Shown piece after piece: positions 23,398 to 32,633 of a stretch of 64,000 nt of DNA. Below the pieces are notes generated by a model. It did not search any database, was not told the origin of the DNA, and saw only the letters and a list, made by a program, of their open reading frames with translations. Made by a program: the position numbers and the translations under genes. Location of the stretch: assembly GCF_021531315.1 (NCBI RefSeq), contig NZ_JAFBIQ010000009.1, positions 22,411 to 86,410 of the forward strand, given 5' to 3'. Numbering within the stretch: position 1 is the stretch's first letter; each line of letters starts with the position of its first letter. This DNA comes from Oscillibacter valericigenes (GTDB lineage: Bacteria; Bacillota; Clostridia; Oscillospirales; Oscillospiraceae).

Positions 23398-24543
23398 TCA
23401 GCGGCAGATGCGCGCGATGCGGTCGCTGATGAAGGTCAGCAGCGCATCGAAGGTGCGCCCTGTGCGCTTTTCAATGCTGTAAACGCTGATGCGCTCGTCA
23501 CCGTCCTGCCCAATGAGCGTCACCTCGTCCCCCACCTTGCAGGGAATGCCGGTCACATCGATGATGGACTGGTCCATGCACAGCTCAAGAAAGCGGGTGC
23601 GCCGGCCATGTACAAGGATGGGCCCCTGCCCTCTGGCATAGTCCACCGGGATCCCGTCGGCAAAGCCGACGGAGAGCGTGGCGAGCTGCAGGTCGGTGCC
23701 GCTGCGGAACTTCTGCGGATAGCCGATGCTCTCGCCCGCGGGCATGGTGTGGAGGTTTGTGATATAGGCGCGCAGAGTGATGATCTCCTGAATGTCGACC
23801 GGCTCAACGCCGTCCTCCATCACGAGATGCCCGTAGAGGATGCCGCCGACGCGCACACTGTTGTGGAAAGCCTCCTTGAACCAGGTCACCGCCGCGCTGT
23901 TGCAGCAGTGGACATACTGCGCGCGGATGCCCGCCGCCTCGATCTGCCGCAGGCCCCGCGTAAAGCGGTCGTGCTGCTCGATGGTGAAGGCGTCGTTCAC
24001 ACAGTTCGTTGCCGTAGCAAAGTGCGAGTACACGCCGCACACGGAGAGGTGCGGACAGGCGGCAAGCGTCGTGAGCAGCGCCGCGAGATCCTCGCCCGGC
24101 CGGACACCCAAACGGTTCATACCGGTCTCGATCTTGATCTGAATGCGGCCGACACGCCCCTCCGCCGCGCAGAGCTCTTCGTAGGCAAGGGCGCACTCCG
24201 GTCGGAAGATCGAAATGATGATGTCGTTATGCAGCGCGATGTGATACTGCTGCGGCGCGATGCCGCCGAGCAGCATCAGGTCGCAGTCCACGCCGCGGCG
24301 GCGCATTGCGGTCCCTTCGCACAGAGCGCCCACGCCGATTACGCGCACCTTGCAGTCGTTCACCAGCACATCGGTGATCTCCTCGGCGCCGTAGCCGTAG
24401 CAGTTGCCCTTGATGACCGGGATCAGTGTGACCTCCGGCCCGACATGGCGTTGGAGCTTGCAGTAGTTTTCGATCAGCGTCGCGCGGTCAAGCAGAAGAT
24501 AACCGCTCTTTTCCAAAATATCATCGTTCTTTGCAATATCCAT
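23398..24543 (-). CDS. alr: Alanine racemase family protein
   Basis: The 381-residue PLP enzyme has VIKGNCYGYGAEEI with the PLP lysine K45, GGIAPQQYH, IETGMNRLGVRP and VRVGGILYGH blocks of the fold III racemase family. It supplies D-alanine for peptidoglycan. The usual AVKANAYGHG motif is altered to IKGNCYGYG, and the catalytic-tyrosine block reads ESIGYPQKF. It is thus a divergent member and could act on another amino acid (serine/alanine racemase type). Start 24543 is preceded by AAGGAAA; the frame extends 11 codons upstream without a better site. Confidence 0.85.
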   Translation of the reverse strand: MDIAKNDDILEKSGYLLLDRATLIENYCKLQRHVGPEVTLIPVIKGNCYGYGAEEITDVLVNDCKVRVIGVGALCEGTAMRRRGVDCDLMLLGGIAPQQYHIALHNDIIISIFRPECALAYEELCAAEGRVGRIQIKIETGMNRLGVRPGEDLAALLTTLAACPHLSVCGVYSHFATATNCVNDAFTIEQHDRFTRGLRQIEAAGIRAQYVHCCNSAAVTWFKEAFHNSVRVGGILYGHLVMEDGVEPVDIQEIITLRAYITNLHTMPAGESIGYPQKFRSGTDLQLATLSVGFADGIPVDYARGQGPILVHGRRTRFLELCMDQSIIDVTGIPCKVGDEVTLIGQDGDERISVYSIEKRTGRTFDALLTFISDRIARICR

Positions 24544-24613
24544 GGTCGTTTCCTTTTTCCGCCCTCCCGCCTGCAATCTGCCGCGGGAGGGTCTGCACCC
24601 TTCCGCGGGAAGG

Positions 24614-24657
24614 AGAAAAGAGCCGAAGCGGCCGGTACGGCGCTCCGGCTCTTTTCT
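24614..24657. terminator. Terminator after the YjiH-family gene
   Basis: AGAAAAGAGCCG (24614-24625) pairs with CGGCTCTTTTCT (24646-24657). It separates the upstream YjiH gene from alr. Confidence 0.75.
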
Positions 24658-24703
24658 GGAGAGAGCTTTTTGATACTCTATGCGTTTTTCCTGTGCGTTC
24701 TTC

Positions 24704-26068
24704 TTAGAACAGAAGGTGCGCGATGGGGCAGACGATCAGCAGGCTGATGATCGTGCGCTCCAGGAAGATCACGAACAGCTCGCCGATGTTGATCGGCAGC
24801 TTGGAGCCGAGGATCAGTCCGCCGACCTCAGAGAGGTAGAGTACCTGCGTGACGGAGACGACCGCGACGATGAAGCGGGTCATGTCGCACGCACCGGCGC
24901 CCGCGATCAGGATGGACGGGGTGAACATATCGGTAAAGCCGATGATCATCGTGGAAGCGGCAGCGGAGGCATCCGGCACCTGCAGCAGCTTGAGCAGGGG
25001 CAGGAAAGGCGTGCCGAGGATTTGGAAGATGTTGGTATAGTTGGCGCAGATCAGCGCAATGGTGCCGATGCACATAACGGTGGGCAGGATGCCGAACCAC
25101 ATATTACAGGCGTTCTTTGCGCCGTTCTGAAGGAACCCGCCGATGCCGGGGAAGTGGGAAACGCGCTCGAGCGCAAGCTCCATGCCGTACTCGCTGGAGC
25201 TCTTGTAGCCCTCGGGGATGGTCTCGGGCGCAGCTTTGCCCTCGATCACATAGGTCTCGGGCTTTTTGTGCAGGGGCCACAGCAGCGGGCAGATCAGCGC
25301 GCAGATGATGCCGACGAAGCAGATGAGCAGGTAGTAAACACCGAAGTACTGCACCATCCCGACCTGATCGAGCACGACCAGCGCAAAGGTGATGGAAACA
25401 GCGGAGAAGAGCGTCGCAATGATGCTCGCTTCCTTGGCGGTATAGTAGCCGCCCTCATACTGGTTGAGGGTGAGCATGACACCGAGCGTGCCGTCGCCGA
25501 TCCACGAGGTCACGCAGTCGACCGCGGCGCGGCCGGGGACCTTGAAGAGCGGGCGCATGAGCTTCGTCGCCAGCGCGCCGACATACTCGAGCAGACCGAA
25601 GTCGGTCAGCAGCGGCAGCAGGAAGGACGCGATCACATTGATGATGACCAGTGTACCGATCAGATCATAGAGCACGAAGCCGCCCTGATCGGCGCTGGAG
25701 ATGGCATAGAGGATGCCGCTCCCCTTGTCGGCGCCCAGCTCAAGAAATGTGATCCACGCGAAGACCGCACCCAGCACGCGCACGACGATCCAAAACGGAC
25801 CGCAGATGAAGCAGCTGTTAAGTACGGGACTTTCCATGATGAACTTGGGCTTTGCCAGCGCCACGAGCGTCATCACGGCGGAGATCGTCACGATCGCCAC
25901 GCTCAGGATCGGCAGGAACCCGCCGATCGCACCGGCAATGATGTCCGCGATGATCTTGACTGTGACCGTCCACTCACCCGCCGCGTTTTTGACCGGGATC
26001 ATAAAGAGAATGACGCCGATCACAGACGGGATGATAAACATCGCTTTCAGTTTACCTCTGTTTTCCAT
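24704..26068 (-). CDS. YjiH family membrane protein (Gate/nucleoside-recognition type)
   Basis: The 454-residue protein has about 11 membrane helices. Segment WITFLELGADKGSGILYAIS, SFLLPLLTDFGLLEYVGALA and SWIGDGTLGVMLTLNQYEGG match the YjiH family with its 'Gate' (nucleoside recognition) domains, also found in spore maturation proteins. Substrate unknown. AAGGAGGA lies before the ATG. The 5' region 26069-26287 has only an AT-rich inverted repeat near 26085-26135 (ATATAAAAA and TTTTTTATAT), possibly a terminator or operator. Confidence 0.82.
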   Translation of the reverse strand: MENRGKLKAMFIIPSVIGVILFMIPVKNAAGEWTVTVKIIADIIAGAIGGFLPILSVAIVTISAVMTLVALAKPKFIMESPVLNSCFICGPFWIVVRVLGAVFAWITFLELGADKGSGILYAISSADQGGFVLYDLIGTLVIINVIASFLLPLLTDFGLLEYVGALATKLMRPLFKVPGRAAVDCVTSWIGDGTLGVMLTLNQYEGGYYTAKEASIIATLFSAVSITFALVVLDQVGMVQYFGVYYLLICFVGIICALICPLLWPLHKKPETYVIEGKAAPETIPEGYKSSSEYGMELALERVSHFPGIGGFLQNGAKNACNMWFGILPTVMCIGTIALICANYTNIFQILGTPFLPLLKLLQVPDASAAASTMIIGFTDMFTPSILIAGAGACDMTRFIVAVVSVTQVLYLSEVGGLILGSKLPINIGELFVIFLERTIISLLIVCPIAHLLF

Positions 26069-26287
26069 ATTCTTCCTCCTTATTGTTGAACATATAAAAA
26101 TGTTTCTTTTTTCTGCCCACGTTTTTTATATGTTCTCAACAAGCATCTTACCTTTCTTTTCCAGAAGGTCAAGTACCAGTGAGCCCTTTGCACCGTGTGC
26201 CGCTCGCGGGACAAGACCGCGGCGGACTATCCGCCGGAACTCGTCAACGAGATCCTAATGATCAACAAGGCGGCCGCTCTCCCCTGC

Positions 26288-27325
26288 TCACTTTTCGATC
26301 CGGTAGCTGTCGTCGCCGTAGATGCGCACCGCACGCGCACGATAGATGTCCATGACCGCGCCGGCCAGCGCGTCAGGATCGTGACGGGCAAAATCGCCCG
26401 CGGCGGAGGCGAGCGGGCGCTCGATCAGCTCGACGCCCATTTGCGCGATGCGCGCGCGGTCGATCGTCAGCGCCTCCGCGCCCTCGGCGCGGTAGCGCTC
26501 GGCCAGCTCGGGCGGGATAGGCGAGGAGTTGGCAAGGCACAGCTCCACCATATCTCCCTTGCCGTGGCGCAGCAGCGCCGCAAGGTGATCGGCGGCGGTG
26601 CAGCCCTCGGTCTCGCCGTCCTGTGTCATGATGTTGCACACATATATTTTCTGCGCGTCGGACGCGGCGATGGCCTCCGCCACACCATCCACCAGCAGGT
26701 TCGGAATGATGCTCGTATACAGGCTCCCTGGGCCGAGGAGAATGAGGTCCGCCGCCGCGATGGCGTCGAGCGCCGCAGGCAGCGCTTTCGGGTGCGCGGG
26801 CAGCAGCTCAACATGGTCGATGCGGCAGTCCTGCTGCTTTTTAAAGCCGAAAATGCTGCTCTCGCCGACGACATAGGCGCCGTTTTCAAAGGTCGCCGCC
26901 AAACGCACATCCGTCGTCGTGACGGGAATGACCGTGCCGCTGATGGCAAGCACCTGCCCCATGCTGCGCACCGCCTCCTCAAACGAGCCGGTCACGCCGT
27001 TGAGCGCCGCAAGCAGGAGATTACCGAAGCACTGCCCGCGCAGCGTGCCGCTCTCAAAGCGGTAGCTCAAAAGCTGCTGCATAACAGGTTCGGTGTTCGC
27101 CAGCGACTCCATACAGTGGCGGATGTCGCCGGGCGGGAGCATCCCGATGTCCCGCCGCAGCATCCCGCTGCCGCCCCCGTCATCCGACACGGTGACGATG
27201 GCGGTGAGGTTCTTCGTGTATTTTTTAAGGCCACGCAGCATGGTGGAAAGGCCCGTGCCGCCGCCGATGGCGACGATGCGCGGTCCCTGCGCCCACGCGC
27301 GGTGCTCGGGAAGCAAAGCGTTCAT
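26288..27325 (-). CDS. yvcK: YvcK/GlmR-type (CofD-like) protein
   Basis: The 345-residue protein has IVAIGGGTGLSTMLRGLKKY at the N-terminus, TVSDDGGGSGMLRRDIGMLP, GDIRHCMESLA and YVCNIMTQDGETEG, the blocks of the YvcK/CofD family. In Bacillus GlmR (YvcK) binds UDP-GlcNAc and steers carbon into wall precursors. Start 27325 follows GAGGAC; the frame extends nine codons upstream. In many Firmicutes it lies between rapZ and whiA; here it is alone. Confidence 0.92.
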   Translation of the reverse strand: MNALLPEHRAWAQGPRIVAIGGGTGLSTMLRGLKKYTKNLTAIVTVSDDGGGSGMLRRDIGMLPPGDIRHCMESLANTEPVMQQLLSYRFESGTLRGQCFGNLLLAALNGVTGSFEEAVRSMGQVLAISGTVIPVTTTDVRLAATFENGAYVVGESSIFGFKKQQDCRIDHVELLPAHPKALPAALDAIAAADLILLGPGSLYTSIIPNLLVDGVAEAIAASDAQKIYVCNIMTQDGETEGCTAADHLAALLRHGKGDMVELCLANSSPIPPELAERYRAEGAEALTIDRARIAQMGVELIERPLASAAGDFARHDPDALAGAVMDIYRARAVRIYGDDSYRIEK

Positions 27326-27494
27326 TCTCTGTCCTCTTTTCCGTAAACGCACCGGAGTGCGGCAAAAAGGTATCCTGATCTTTAAGAATTATAGCATTTT
27401 CTTTAAGACTGCACAAGCGCCCTTGCGTTTTTTGCCGCGGCGTGTTACACTTTTTCCATCCTGTTTTGATTCCGCAAAGAAAGGTTTTTCCCCT

Positions 27495-28235
27495 ATGACA
27501 TATTTTCTGGAGACTGTTGAAACCGTTGCCCCCGGTCTCGGCTGGGCGCACTTCGGCCCCTTTCACCTCACTGTGCTCGCCTCGTTCATCCTGCTTGCCG
27601 CCGCGCTCTGCCGCGGCTATCGCCGACTCGACCAGAACGGACGCTGGCGCTGGCAGCAGATCGTCGCGGTGCTGCTGATCGCGGACGAGATGCTCAAGGA
27701 CCTCGGCCTGCGCGTCGGCGGCAACTACACCCTCGACTATCTGCCGCTGCACCTGTGCTCGATCAACATTTTTCTCATCGCCCTCCATGCGTGGCGGCGG
27801 CCGAGGCTGCTCGACACCTTCCTCTATTTCATCTGCCTGCCCGCCGCCTGCGCGGCGCTGCTGTTCCCGACCTGGAACGCGCTCCCCCCGCTGAATTTCA
27901 TGGTCTTCCACAGCTTTTCCGTGCATTTCCTGCTCGCGCTCTATCCCCTCGTGCTGACCCTCTGCGGCGACATGGAGCCGCAGCCGCGCGACTTTCCGCG
28001 CTGCTTTGCCCTGCTCATGGTGATGGCCGTGCCGATCTACTTCTTCAACCGCACCTTCGGCACGAACTTCATGTTCCTCCTGCGTGCCGACGAGGGCAAC
28101 CCCCTCAAGCTCTTTGAGCGCTTCGGCAGCCACCTGCTCGGCTACCCCGTGCTCATCGCTGCGGTCTACGCCGTGATGGATCTGCTGCTGCGCCGGATCC
28201 AGCGCAGCCGCGATGCCCTTGCCGTTTGGAAATAA
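27495..28235 (+). CDS. YwaF-like (TIGR02206) membrane protein
   Basis: The 246-residue protein has six to seven helices and the family marks HFGPFHLTVLA near the start, LPLHLCSINIFLIALHAW in the middle, FHSFSVHFLLALYPL, and the end NRTFGTNFMFLLRADEGNPL. These match the YwaF/TMEM164-like family, function unknown in bacteria. AAAGAAAGG precedes the ATG. It is divergent from yvcK. Confidence 0.8.
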   Translation: MTYFLETVETVAPGLGWAHFGPFHLTVLASFILLAAALCRGYRRLDQNGRWRWQQIVAVLLIADEMLKDLGLRVGGNYTLDYLPLHLCSINIFLIALHAWRRPRLLDTFLYFICLPAACAALLFPTWNALPPLNFMVFHSFSVHFLLALYPLVLTLCGDMEPQPRDFPRCFALLMVMAVPIYFFNRTFGTNFMFLLRADEGNPLKLFERFGSHLLGYPVLIAAVYAVMDLLLRRIQRSRDALAVWK

Positions 28236-28242
28236 GCTCCCC

Positions 28243-28269
28243 CGCCCGCCTTATGGCGGGCGCTTTTTT
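28243..28269 (+). terminator. Terminator after the YwaF-like gene
   Basis: CGCCCGCC (28243-28250) pairs with GGCGGGCG (28255-28262), followed by CTTTTTT. Confidence 0.88.
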
Positions 28270-28300
28270 GTGAACTTTTTGTGTCATTTTCATTTCCCGC

Positions 28301-28355
28301 TTGACAATAAAAAATGTTTCGGCTACAATACGCAGGTCAATAGGTCGTATGCGAC
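28301..28355 (+). promoter_or_regulatory. Promoter and probable MarR operator
   Basis: TTGACA (28301-28306), 17 bases, TACAAT (28324-28329). The palindrome GTCG-TATG-CGAC (28344-28355) lies just after the expected transcription start, where a MarR repressor would block it. Confidence 0.7.
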
Positions 28356-28382
28356 GCAATTTTATTTCCGAGGTGAGGAACC

Positions 28383-28874
28383 ATGTGCAAACGATCCGTC
28401 CCCAGGGGACTGCGCTTTGCGATCCTGCAAAAAACCATGCGCCGTCAGATGGACGAATATGTGCGCGAAACGGGCCTGACCGGTACGCAGGTCGGCGTGC
28501 TCGGCGAGCTGGGCCGGCTGGAGCGCGAGGGCGCGGGCGAGGTGACGCAGAAGGCGCTGGAGACAGCGGCGCATGTCACGCATCCGACGATGACCGAGCT
28601 TCTGAAAAAGCTGGAGAAAAAAGGCTTTGTCACCTGCCGCACCAGCGAAAAGGACCACCGCTGCAAGGTCGTCTCCGCCACCGAGAAGGCGCACGAGCTG
28701 CATCACGCCATCGGTGTTTTCGACGATCGCGTGTTCACGGCGCTCTGCCGCGGGCTGAGCGAGCGTGAGGTCGCGGAATTCTTACGCATCACCGATGTGA
28801 TGCTGGAAAACGCAAAAAATATGAACGACGCGCGGGAGCTTGCCCCGTGCGGGAGAGGATGTGATGCCGAATGA
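28383..28874 (+). CDS. MarR family regulator
   Basis: The 163-residue protein has the MarR winged-helix layout: helical start, GLTGTQVGVLGELGRLEREG, ALETAAHVTHPTMTELLKKL (recognition helix), EKKGFVTCRTSEKDHRCKVV (wing with the conserved D-R), then dimer helices. It starts an operon with two ABC exporter genes, overlapping the first by four bases, so it probably represses them until a toxic ligand binds. Confidence 0.9.
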   Translation: MCKRSVPRGLRFAILQKTMRRQMDEYVRETGLTGTQVGVLGELGRLEREGAGEVTQKALETAAHVTHPTMTELLKKLEKKGFVTCRTSEKDHRCKVVSATEKAHELHHAIGVFDDRVFTALCRGLSEREVAEFLRITDVMLENAKNMNDARELAPCGRGCDAE

Positions 28875-30613
28875 TCCGACAGCTCACAAAATGTATCCGC
28901 GAATATAAAGCCCCGACGATCTGGACGCTTGTGCTCATTTTAGCCGAGGTCGCCATCGACGTCATCATTCCCTTCCAAACGGCAAACCTCATCAATGAGG
29001 TCAAGGCGGGTGCGGAGCTTGGCGGCATCGTGCGCGTGGGCCTCGTGCTGGTGCTGCTGGCGCTGATCTCACTGGTGTGCGGCGGCGCGGCGGGCTTCAC
29101 CGGCTCCAAGGCCGCTTCGGGCTTTGCCAAAAATGTGCGCCACGATCTTTTTACCAGGGTGCAGGACTTTTCGTTTGAGAATATCGACAAGTTCTCCTCT
29201 GCCTCTCTCGTCACGCGCATGACCACCGACATTCAGAATGTGCAGATGGCCTATATGATGTGCATCCGCATCGCCGTGCGCGCCCCGCTGATGATGATTT
29301 TCTCTATCATCATGGCGTTTATCATGGGCGGAAGGCTCGCGCTGACCTTCGTGGTCATCGTGCCCGCGCTGGTCATCGGGCTGCTCTTCATCGCGCGCGA
29401 GGCCATGCCTGCCTTCCGTGCGGTGTTCCGCAAGTACGATAAGCTCAACGAGTCCGTGGAGGAAAACGTCCGCGCGATGCGCGTCGTGAAGGGCTTTGCG
29501 CGCGAGGGCTATGAAACGAAGAAATTCACCGCCGCGAGCGACGACATTCGCGGCGACTTTACCCACGCCGAGCGCGTGGTCGCGCTCAACTCCCCTCTCA
29601 TGCAGCTGTGCGTCTACTTCAACATGGTATTCGTACTCTATGTCGGCTCCAAGCTCATCATCACCAACGGCGGCACGACCATCGACGTCGGCCAGCTCTC
29701 GGCCATGCTCACCTACGGTATTCAGGTGCTCATGTCGCTGATGATGGTCTCGATGATCTATGTCATGCTCACCATGTCCGCCGAGTCCGTCAAGCGCATC
29801 TGCGAGGTCTTGCAGGAGCAGAGCGCCATCGCCGATCCCGCCGCGCCAGTCATGTCCGTTGCCGACGGCTCCATCGACTTCGACGGCGTGCGCTTCAAAT
29901 ACTCCGCCGACGCAGAGAAATACGCGCTGGAGAGCATCGACCTGCACATCGCCTCGGGGCAGACCGTCGGTATCTTAGGCGGCACAGGTTCAAGCAAGTC
30001 GACGCTTGTGCAGCTCATCCCGCGCCTCTATGACGTGAGCGAGGGCAGCGTGAGGGTCGGCGGCGTGGACGTGCGCGAATATGACCTCGATGTGCTGCGC
30101 AGCGCCGTGAGCATGGTGCTGCAAAAGAACGAGCTCTTCTCCGGCACGATCCGCGAAAACCTCCGCTGGGGCAATGAGAACGCCACCGACGAGGAGATTG
30201 AGGAGGCCTGCCGCCTCGCGCAGGCGGATGACTTCATCCGCGCCTTCCCCGACGGCTATGACACCCACATCGAGCAGGGCGGCACGAATGTCTCCGGCGG
30301 GCAGAAGCAACGCCTGTGCATCGCCCGCGCGCTGCTCAAACGGCCGAATATCCTGATTTTGGACGACTCGACCAGCGCGGTCGATACGCGCACCGACGCG
30401 CTCATCCGCGAGGGCTTTAAGTCCTATATCCCCGAAACCACCAAGCTCATCATCGCCCAGCGCGTGGCAAGCGTGCAGGACGCCGACCTCATCCTCGTGA
30501 TGGACGGCGGCAGCATCGCCGCCTCCGGCACACACGAAGAATTGCTCAAGACCTCGGAAATTTACCGCGAGGTCTACGAATCCCAAACGAACGGAGGCGA
30601 CGAGAATGCGTAA
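28871..30613 (+). CDS. Heterodimeric ABC exporter, subunit with degenerate site
   Basis: The 580-residue half-transporter has six helices (residues about 15-310) and a C-terminal ATPase domain: Walker A GGTGSSKST, signature NVSGGQKQRL, Walker B with ILILDDSTSAVD. The residue after Walker B is Asp in place of the catalytic Glu, the mark of the degenerate partner in BmrC/BmrD- or TM287/288-type exporters. It exports drugs or other amphipathic compounds. It is coupled to the MarR gene and overlaps the partner gene by eight bases. Confidence 0.9.
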   Translation: MIRQLTKCIREYKAPTIWTLVLILAEVAIDVIIPFQTANLINEVKAGAELGGIVRVGLVLVLLALISLVCGGAAGFTGSKAASGFAKNVRHDLFTRVQDFSFENIDKFSSASLVTRMTTDIQNVQMAYMMCIRIAVRAPLMMIFSIIMAFIMGGRLALTFVVIVPALVIGLLFIAREAMPAFRAVFRKYDKLNESVEENVRAMRVVKGFAREGYETKKFTAASDDIRGDFTHAERVVALNSPLMQLCVYFNMVFVLYVGSKLIITNGGTTIDVGQLSAMLTYGIQVLMSLMMVSMIYVMLTMSAESVKRICEVLQEQSAIADPAAPVMSVADGSIDFDGVRFKYSADAEKYALESIDLHIASGQTVGILGGTGSSKSTLVQLIPRLYDVSEGSVRVGGVDVREYDLDVLRSAVSMVLQKNELFSGTIRENLRWGNENATDEEIEEACRLAQADDFIRAFPDGYDTHIEQGGTNVSGGQKQRLCIARALLKRPNILILDDSTSAVDTRTDALIREGFKSYIPETTKLIIAQRVASVQDADLILVMDGGSIAASGTHEELLKTSEIYREVYESQTNGGDENA

Positions 30614-32525
30614 AATGAATCCGCACGCCGAGCCCATGCGGCGCGATCTCGGCCCCGCCGCCTTGAAGCGCACGGTGAAAAAGCTCTTTTCCTACTACCC
30701 CGTGCTCGCCCCCGTTACCTTCGTCTGCATCCTCTTTTCCTCCATCGTATCCTCTATCCCCTCCCTCTTTACGCAAAATATCATTCAAATCATTCAAAAG
30801 TGGTACCTCAGCCGTGACTGGGCCGCCGCGAAGGCGGAGATCGTTCCCTATCTCACGCTGCTCGTCACGCTCTACGCGCTCTCCATCCTCTCGATGCTGC
30901 TCTATACACAGCTCATGGCGTATATGACGCAGGGCTTTTTGCACAAGCTCCGCTGCGAGATGTTCGGCGGGATGCAGTCTCTCCCCATCCGCTACTTTGA
31001 CACACACCAGCATGGCGACATCATGAGCCACTATACGAACGACATCGACACGCTCCGCCAGCTTGTCTCGCAGGCGCTGCCCGCACTCATCCAGTCCGGC
31101 GCGGTCGTGCTCGTGGTCTTTTCCATCATGCTCTACTTCAGCCTCTGGCTGACGCTGGTGCTCGTGCTCGGCATCATCGCCATGGTATTCGTCACGAAGA
31201 AGGTCGGCGGCGGCAGCGCAAAATACTTCGTCCGCCAGCAGAGGGCGGTCGCCGCCACCGAGGGCTTCATTCAAGAGCGAATGGCGGGTCAGAAGGTCGT
31301 CAAGGTCTTCTGCCACGAGCAGCGGAGCATCGAGGAGTTCGACCGCCTCAACGACGCACTCTTTGAGGATAGCTTCCGCGCGCAGGCCTATGCCAGCGTC
31401 CTCGGCCCCATCATCGGCAACATCGGCAATATCCTCTATGTGACGCTCGCGCTCATCGGCGGCGTGTTCCTCCTCATCGGGCTGCCGAACCTGTCCTTCT
31501 CCGGCAAAGCGCTGGACATCTCCATCCTCGTGCCCTTCCTCAACATGACGCGCCAGTTCACCGGCAACGTAAATCAGCTCTCGCAGCAGATCAACGCCGT
31601 CGTCATGGCGGGCGCGGGCGCGCAGCGCGTATTCTCCCTCATCGATGAAAAGCCGGAGACCGACGAGGGCTATGTGACGCTCGTGAACGCCGACATCGCA
31701 CCCGACGGCACGGTGACGGAATCCGAGCAGCGCACAGGTCAATGGGCGTGGAAGCACCCGCACAGTGACGGCACACTCACCTACACCGCCCTGCGCGGCG
31801 ATGTGCGCCTCGCCGATGTGGACTTTGCCTACACCGAGGGCAAGGAGGTGCTGCACGATGTCTCCGTCTACGCCGAGCCGGGCCAGAAGGTCGCTTTCGT
31901 CGGCGCGACCGGCGCGGGCAAGACGACCATCACCAACCTCATCAACCGCTTTTACGACATTGCCGACGGCAAGATCCGCTACGACGGCATCAACATCAAT
32001 AAAATCAAAAAGGCGGACCTGCGCCGCTCGCTCGGCTTGGTCTTACAGGAGACCAACCTCTTCACCGGCACGGTGATGGAGAATATCCGCTACGGCCGCC
32101 TCGACGCGACGGACGAGGAGTGCCGCGCGGCGGCACGGCTCGCGGGTGCGGACGACTTCATCACGCGCCTGCCGCAGGGCTATGATACCGAGCTTCAAAA
32201 CAACGGCGCGAACCTCTCGCAGGGCCAGCGCCAGCTCATCGCCATCGCCCGAGCGGCGGTCGCCGACCCTCCGGTGATGATCCTCGACGAGGCCACCAGT
32301 TCCATCGACACGCGCACCGAAGCCATCGTCCAGCGCGGCATGGATCAGCTCATGGAGGGGCGCACGGTGTTCGTCATCGCCCACCGCCTCTCCACCGTCA
32401 AGAACTCCGATGTCATCATGGTGCTCGATCACGGGCGCATCATCGAGCGCGGCAGCCATGAAAAGCTCATCGCCGAAAAAGGCACCTATTATCAGCTCTA
32501 CACCGGCGCCTTTGAGCTGGAATGA
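30606..32525 (+). CDS. Heterodimeric ABC exporter, catalytic subunit
   Basis: The 639-residue half-transporter has six helices and an ATPase domain with Walker A GATGAGKTT, signature NLSQGQRQL and Walker B VMILDEATSSID including the catalytic Glu. It carries an extra segment of about 45 residues between membrane and ATPase domains (ESEQRTGQWAWKHPHSDGTL region), typical of the longer partner. GGAGG precedes ATG 30606. Its stop lies 10 bases before the inverted repeat that bounds the next mobile region. Confidence 0.92.
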   Translation: MRKMNPHAEPMRRDLGPAALKRTVKKLFSYYPVLAPVTFVCILFSSIVSSIPSLFTQNIIQIIQKWYLSRDWAAAKAEIVPYLTLLVTLYALSILSMLLYTQLMAYMTQGFLHKLRCEMFGGMQSLPIRYFDTHQHGDIMSHYTNDIDTLRQLVSQALPALIQSGAVVLVVFSIMLYFSLWLTLVLVLGIIAMVFVTKKVGGGSAKYFVRQQRAVAATEGFIQERMAGQKVVKVFCHEQRSIEEFDRLNDALFEDSFRAQAYASVLGPIIGNIGNILYVTLALIGGVFLLIGLPNLSFSGKALDISILVPFLNMTRQFTGNVNQLSQQINAVVMAGAGAQRVFSLIDEKPETDEGYVTLVNADIAPDGTVTESEQRTGQWAWKHPHSDGTLTYTALRGDVRLADVDFAYTEGKEVLHDVSVYAEPGQKVAFVGATGAGKTTITNLINRFYDIADGKIRYDGININKIKKADLRRSLGLVLQETNLFTGTVMENIRYGRLDATDEECRAAARLAGADDFITRLPQGYDTELQNNGANLSQGQRQLIAIARAAVADPPVMILDEATSSIDTRTEAIVQRGMDQLMEGRTVFVIAHRLSTVKNSDVIMVLDHGRIIERGSHEKLIAEKGTYYQLYTGAFELE

Positions 32526-32535
32526 ACGGCATCGA

Positions 32536-32577
32536 AAAAAAGCAGAAAATGCGTTTGCCGATGCCAGATAAGGAAGT
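32536..32577 (+). repeat. Left terminal inverted repeat
   Basis: Matches the reverse complement of 47192-47233 at 35 of 42 positions; the outer 17 bases (AAAAAAGCAGAAAATGC) are identical. Confidence 0.75.
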
Positions 32578-32589
32578 TTTTATGTAGGG

Positions 32590-32630
32590 TACGGTGTAAC
32601 TCAGTAAAATGGGTTACACCGTATTCTTTT
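32590..32630 (+). terminator. Terminator near the left end of the composite region
   Basis: TACGGTGTAAC (32590-32600) pairs with GTTACACCGTA (32613-32623), then TTCTTTTTT. It is placed to stop transcripts coming from the ABC operon before they run antisense into the recombinase gene. Confidence 0.75.
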
Positions 32631-32633
32631 TTC

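Noticed and set aside
24680..26089. 469-codon plus-strand frame
   Set aside because: Antisense to the YjiH-family gene, rich in Asp/Glu/Arg/His with no fold; the minus strand encodes a clear membrane protein.
26195..26280. Short plus-strand stretch reading KTAADYPPELVNEILMINKA
   Set aside because: Looks protein-like and may be the tail of a lost gene, but I could not name a family, and no start or supporting context was found.
30546..31856. 436-codon minus-strand frame
   Set aside because: Antisense to the ABC exporter; same shadow composition.
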